Shown piece by piece: positions 59,750-64,000 of a stretch of DNA of 64,000 nucleotides. Each line of letters starts with the position of its first letter. Positions within the stretch are counted from its first letter, which is position 1. Source of the stretch: Simmondsia chinensis. Its lineage: Eukaryota; Streptophyta; Magnoliopsida; Caryophyllales; Simmondsiaceae. Made by a program: the position numbers and the translations under genes. Below the pieces are notes generated by a model that worked only from the letters and a program-made list of their open reading frames with translations, was not told where the DNA came from and searched no databases. The stretch is taken from assembly GCA_018398585.1 (NCBI GenBank), contig JAGTTD010000010.1, forward strand, positions 33,520,638-33,584,637. The letters are read 5' to 3'.

Positions 59750-61400
59750 AAAAACCCTTCTTTTTATACATAAAAGAGGGTAAAGACAATACAAGGTTAT
59801 TGTCAGAACGATATGACTCATGAAAAGTCAAAAAGATCTGTTTAAGCACATACTATATATAAAAGAGTATGCAGACAATACAAGGTCACTGTTAGAATTA
59901 TATGACCTATGAAAAGTCAAAAAGGTCCGTTCAAGCACATACCACAAAAGATTGTGAAGATGATACAAGGTTATTGTCGGAACGATACGACCCATGAAAA
60001 GTCAAAAAGATATGTTTACGCACATACTATAAAAAGGATACTCGTACAATTGTACTACCAGGATAAGAAATTCAAACTCCATGCAAATAAGACAAGCCCA
60101 AAACCCTTCTTTCCATACTTGAAAAAGAGTGTAAACCCATAAATCTTACTATGATATAAGCTTATAGCGAGGACTATATGAATCATGAAAAAGTCAAAAA
60201 GGTTTATTTACGCACATACTGTAAAAGGGATACATGTACAGTTGTATTAACTTGACAAGAAATTCAAACTTCATGCAAATAAAGACACGCCCGATATCCC
60301 TCTTTTGTACTTGAAAAAGGCTTGGGCTGACAAATACTACAAAAGCGATACTTGTACTCATGACAAGAAATTCAAATTCCAAGCAAATGAGACAAGCCCC
60401 GAGCCGTTTTTTGGTACTTGAAAAGTACTTTAACCGGTAAACTTTAACACAATAAAAAAAATTAAAACTTCATGCAAATGAGACAGTCAAAACCCTTCTT
60501 TTTATACTAGAAAAAAGCGCAAAAACCCAAAAGCCTTAACACACTACAAGACTATAACTAGAACTTCGTGACCCAAAAAGTGTAAAGTTGACTACCAGAA
60601 GCATATGAACCACGAAAAGTCAAAAAGTAAAAATGTCTTATTTCTGCACATACTGCTTTGTACTCTTTTGATATGAAATTCAAACTTCATGCAAATGAGA
60701 CGATCCCATGACCCTTCTTTTTATACATGAAAAAGACTTCAAACCCATAAATCTTAACACAAGATAAAGTTACAACATAACTATATGAGTTATGAACAGT
60801 CAAAAAGGCTTATTTTAGTACATACTGCGAAAGAAATACTTGTACTAATGTGATAACAAATTCAAACCTTATGCAATGAGACAAGCCCAAAACTGTTCCT
60901 TTTATACTCGTAAAAAATGCAATGCTTCAGCCTCTGAGCTAGGCGCGCATCTTTTATTTTGTATAAGGATGCAATTCTAGCTTCACTAGATCGGGTTTAA
61001 TATTTTGATGTATCTTTTCTTGTCCTTCTATTGTACTCGTCTTGGAGCCCTACTTTCTGTGGGTGTGTACTGCGAGCTTTGCTCCGTAATTATCGAAAAC
61101 AAAGGTGCACATATTACCAAGCAACTAAGATTGGTGTGCATCGTGATCAACAAGCAGCTAGCAACCAACAACTAACGGCAAACATAGTCCAAAAAACTAT
61201 AACCAAAACTATGTAACCCATAAAAAATAAAAATAAAAAGTTGATTTTACCATGTACCGCAAAAGAGATACTTGTACTAACATGACAACAAATTCAAACT
61301 TCATAAAGATAAGAAAAGTGTAAAACCGAGAAGCCATAACACGCTACAAAACAGTAACAAGAACAATATCGTCTACGAAAAGTCAAAAAGGATTCTGATT
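59750..61400. repeat. Degenerate tandem array with mixed periods
   Basis: Recurring phrases in fixed order: GCACATACT, GATACTTGTACTA, GACAAGAAATTCAAACTTCA, TGCAAATGAGACAAGCCC, CCCTTCTTTTTATAC, CCATAAATCTTAACAC and ATGAAAAGTCAAAAAGG. The GCACATAC phrase starts near 59846, 59935, 60020 and 60212, giving periods of about 85-89 and then about 190. A LINE-like piece interrupts it at about 60930-61100. Confidence 0.75.
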
Positions 61401-61566
61401 ACCAGCAAATAAATTCAAATTAACTCCATGAATGTGAAAAAGAGACAAAGCATGCTTGTACAAATTAATGAAGCAAAGTGAATTAAATGGACTTTCAAAT
61501 TCCCAAAGTTAATGGGAGAGACATGCATGTATGTATTATATTCTATGACATGTTTTGAGGCATATT

Positions 61567-62410
61567 TAGTAAAATATGGTACGGGAATTAAACAAAATTT
61601 AATATGTTCGTGTATTATTCATATAGATGTATTTGAGTCGAGTCGAGTCGAGCCCGAGCTTACTAGGCTTGAAGCTCGTTGAGCTTGAAAAGTTCAAGCT
61701 CAAACTCAGCTTTTCAAAAATTTGGGCTCAGCGAGCTTCAAATTAAGCTTGCAATATTTCTGTTCATTTAAGCTCAATTTAGGCTTGTTTGGGCTCGTTT
61801 AAGCTCATGCTCGGCTCATATAGGCTCAAATTTGGCTTCATCAAATATATTATATTAAGAAGGCTCGCTTAGGCTCATTTAGACTTGCGAGCTTAGATAC
61901 TCGAGTTTCACCAGTTGAGCTGAGCCTTTCGAGCAGTATGATAAGCTGGCTCGCAAGCCCATTAATTACACCCCTAATTATTCGGCTTCATACATAAAAA
62001 ATTGGGTCAAAAATTACAAAAATTTATATATAATCATATTCATGTCTATAACAACTTCTTGTAAAACACTGATGGAGTGAAAAGAAGTGTAATTCTGACT
62101 TGCATTTGATGGTGTTACCTACAATAGCAATCGTAAGAAGCATAATACATAATAAAAAAATAATGTATAGTCAATAGTTTGAGAGTTGAAGTGACAAATT
62201 TTGCAAAATATGGAATATAGATACTTAATTTATGTATAAGTATGATTATTTTCATCAAATCTTTTGCCTTTTATTCGGGAAAAAATACAAATACATGTTA
62301 CTGCTAGCATTAAAAAAAGCGTATTCTACCGTATTATTGGCAAGACGTCAACGCCCTTTTTAAACGAAAAAAATACAAATACGTGTTTAATACGCGAATG
62401 ATACACTTAT
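61567..62410. repeat. Unclassified repeat 'A', copy 2
   Basis: Collinear with 13115-13985 once the insertion at 61621-61975 is removed (GTAAAATATGGTACGGG, CGTGTATTATTC joined to GGCTTCATACATA, AAGCATAATACATAATAAAA). Confidence 0.6.
61621..61975. mobile_element. hAT-like GAGCC-rich MITE with 8-bp duplication
   Basis: Flanks TATTATTC (61613-61620) and AATTATTC (61976-61983) match at 7 of 8. The right end (other strand) reads AGGGGTGTAATTAATGGGC. Removing it restores the host repeat 'A'. Confidence 0.8.
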
Positions 62411-62460
62411 TTTACTGACTATGCTTTGAGATTCTTCTTGTTGAGTATTGTAAATGTGAG

Positions 62461-62614
62461 TGTTGTAGAATTTCACACTGGAATTGTGAGAGAAAAAAGA
62501 ATAATATATAAGTTTAGCAGGTTACTCTATTCATTCCCAATTGATTTTAGGATGGAACCTCGCTTGGACTTTTGTGTGTATCTCATCTATGCCAACTTTG
62601 TGAATCTGGCCTAA
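62461..62614. mobile_element. Solo-LTR-like repeat
   Basis: Related to 37683-37846: starts TGTTGTAGAATTTCACACTGG, has AATATATAAGTTTAGCAGG and TTTTAGGATGGAACC, and ends near GAATCTGGCCTAA. Confidence 0.45.
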
Positions 62615-62715
62615 AGGCTTGATGGAATTTAACCTTTTCCTCTTTTCCCTTTTTCTTTTCCATACCTTAGGGGCCTATTTTGGTGTCTCGCTTGTTTATA
62701 ATTTTTTTCCTTACT

Positions 62716-62991
62716 GAATAGATGGTCTTAGACAGAGTTGAGTAGTGGTTAAAACTTAAAGAATATGTGCGGTCAATACAACTGTTAGGAGGCGAGAGTA
62801 CACTGACACTAGATTACAGTGCTTCTCTGCTAGTAATTTTGTAAGCACGTTCTTTCTTTCTTTTTAAAGTTGGAGGCCTTCAAAAACAGTCTCTCTAGAA
62901 GATAGCACCTTGTAGGGGTTAGGTCGCATACATTTTACGCTCCTTAGACCATACCTTGGTGGGAGCCTTTTTAAGACACTCGGCTGTTGTT
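62716..62991 (+). mobile_element. RTE-type LINE 3' end with shared 3' module
   Basis: An eroded copy of the coding end (ATGGTCTTAGACAGAGTTG) is followed by the same 3' UTR order (TTAGGAGGCGAGAGTACACT). The module with GTTGGAGGCCTTC and CCTTGGTGGGAGCC comes next, then a GGCTGTTG tail. Confidence 0.7.
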
Positions 62992-63115
62992 TTTTATTTA
63001 TAGTTTTTATTTTTTAAAAAAGATAATATAAAAATTGTATCATTAAAAATGATGCTTACTTATTTTTAGTTTCTACTTTTGAGGTTCTTTTCTTTTTTTT
63101 TTAAGTAGAGACAAA

Positions 63116-63300
63116 CTACAACGACAACAACAACAATAATAACAACAGACCCAGTCCCTCAAGGGCTCCCGCATAACCAAGGTCTAGGAGGGGTGGATGT
63201 ACACAGCTTTACCTCTTCAGGGTCAAACCCTGCCGAGAGGCTGTTTCCGAGAATCCTAGCCTTGTAGGGTTGGCAAAACGAGGACTTCCCCGGAGGTCAT
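63116..63300 (-). mobile_element. 5S-headed SINE, cut by an LTR
   Basis: Minus strand: tail from (TTG)n at 63116-63150, module GGGAGCCCTTGAGGGAC and AAAGCTGTGTACATCC. The head begins AATGACCTCCGGGGAAGTCC, the C-box end of 5S; the rest of the head is missing because an LTR starts at 63301. Confidence 0.75.
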
Positions 63301-64000
63301 TGTAACGCCCCCAACTTTAACACCGAATGGGCTCAAGTTAAACGGGCGCAACATGGCCGTATTACAATGAAATCCCCCATCATAGTACGAAGCCCAAATT
63401 ATTCCATCACAAATTCCATAAATTTTTCCCTAAAATTCGACATTAAATCCAAATACATAATCACCGACAACTTACTTCTAATAGTGCGGAAGTTTAAAAT
63501 TTCAATACCTCAATTAGTCCATCCTATTCTACTACGAACTTAGTTAAATATCTAAACCTTCGAAATCAGCACGATGTTCAGAACAACAAGTCGCTTTACC
63601 TTCCTCGTCCCTTTATAACTGCCATGGGCTACTAATCTGGGAAAAAGAGAAATAAATGAATTGGGTGAGCAAACAACGCGCTCAGTAAGTATAACACGTT
63701 CCCTATCCGGATCAGGCATATTATTAACACGGATAACATTCCAATTAAAACCAGTAAAATCTATAATCTTTGAAAATCAGTTTGTTTCATAACTCATTTC
63801 CTTTCATAAAAGCTTTTTGGTAAACTTACAGACGCATCTACGGCCGGTATTATTTCCGCGACAGGGTCGTAATTGACGTTCGTATTTCGTATTCGAACCG
63901 GTTTATTCGTACCGATTCAAGTCAACAAATCCGCTAGGATCAAAACGTAGCATCTGTTAGTTTACAAGAACTAACAGACATCGGAAACTACATGCCGGTA
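63301..64000. mobile_element. Start of an LTR, runs off the window
   Basis: Begins TGTAACGCCCCCAACTTTAA exactly where the SINE breaks off. It holds GGGTGAGCAAACAACGCGCTC and CAGTAAGTATAAC, an order I associate with Ty3/Gypsy chromovirus-type LTRs. The other end and the internal part lie outside, so class and orientation are tentative. Confidence 0.55.

Overview
The window looks like nuclear DNA from a repeat-rich flowering plant, most likely a eudicot. It is AT-rich, its genes are broken by GT-AG introns, and it carries a nuclear-type tRNA gene and many plant transposon families. I cannot name the species from the sequence.

Two complete protein-coding genes can be rebuilt exon by exon, both on the minus strand. 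The first (461-7186) is a five-exon bHLH transcription factor of the bHLH35/bHLH27 type, predicted at 246 aa. The second (35586-38272) is a four-exon G2-like/GARP MYB factor of the NIGT1/HRS1/HHO family, closest to Arabidopsis EARLY FLOWERING MYB PROTEIN (EFM), predicted at 441 aa. A tRNA-Gly(UCC) gene lies at 57345-57416 on the minus strand. One CT-rich leader with a short first exon at 29781-29859 may start an unidentified gene.

The rest is mostly transposon-derived. From left to right: the bHLH introns hold miniature LTR elements (TRIMs), Mutator-like MITEs and tRNA-like fragments. An L1 LINE remnant lies at 7.96-9.3 kb. Nested MITEs, SINEs and an LTR fill 10.8-14 kb. An LTR retrotransposon with target-site duplications lies at 15.3-18.5 kb (Ty3/Gypsy type, lacking RT and integrase). 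A Mutator-type MITE at 18.8-20.1 kb is itself invaded by a SINE and a hAT MITE. A decayed plant-mobile-domain (PMD) gene lies next to a decayed MuDR transposase at 22.9-27.5 kb, followed by an AT-rich tandem array and a 36-nt G run. The EFM gene occupies 35.6-38.3 kb. From 38.7 to 57 kb there are LINE 3' ends, SINEs, TRIMs and MITEs. The right end has the tRNA gene, a degenerate satellite-like array (59.75-61.4 kb), nested MITEs and the start of an LTR that cuts a SINE at 63300/63301.

The most interesting thread is a repeat pair. Several SINE copies carry a 5S rRNA-derived head joined to a 3' module with a TTG-type tail. The same 3' module also lies downstream of the C-terminal coding remnant of an RTE-type LINE at three places. 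This suggests that the SINE borrowed the tail of its LINE partner, and both partners are visible in one window. Identifications rest on my reading of motifs; no database search was run.
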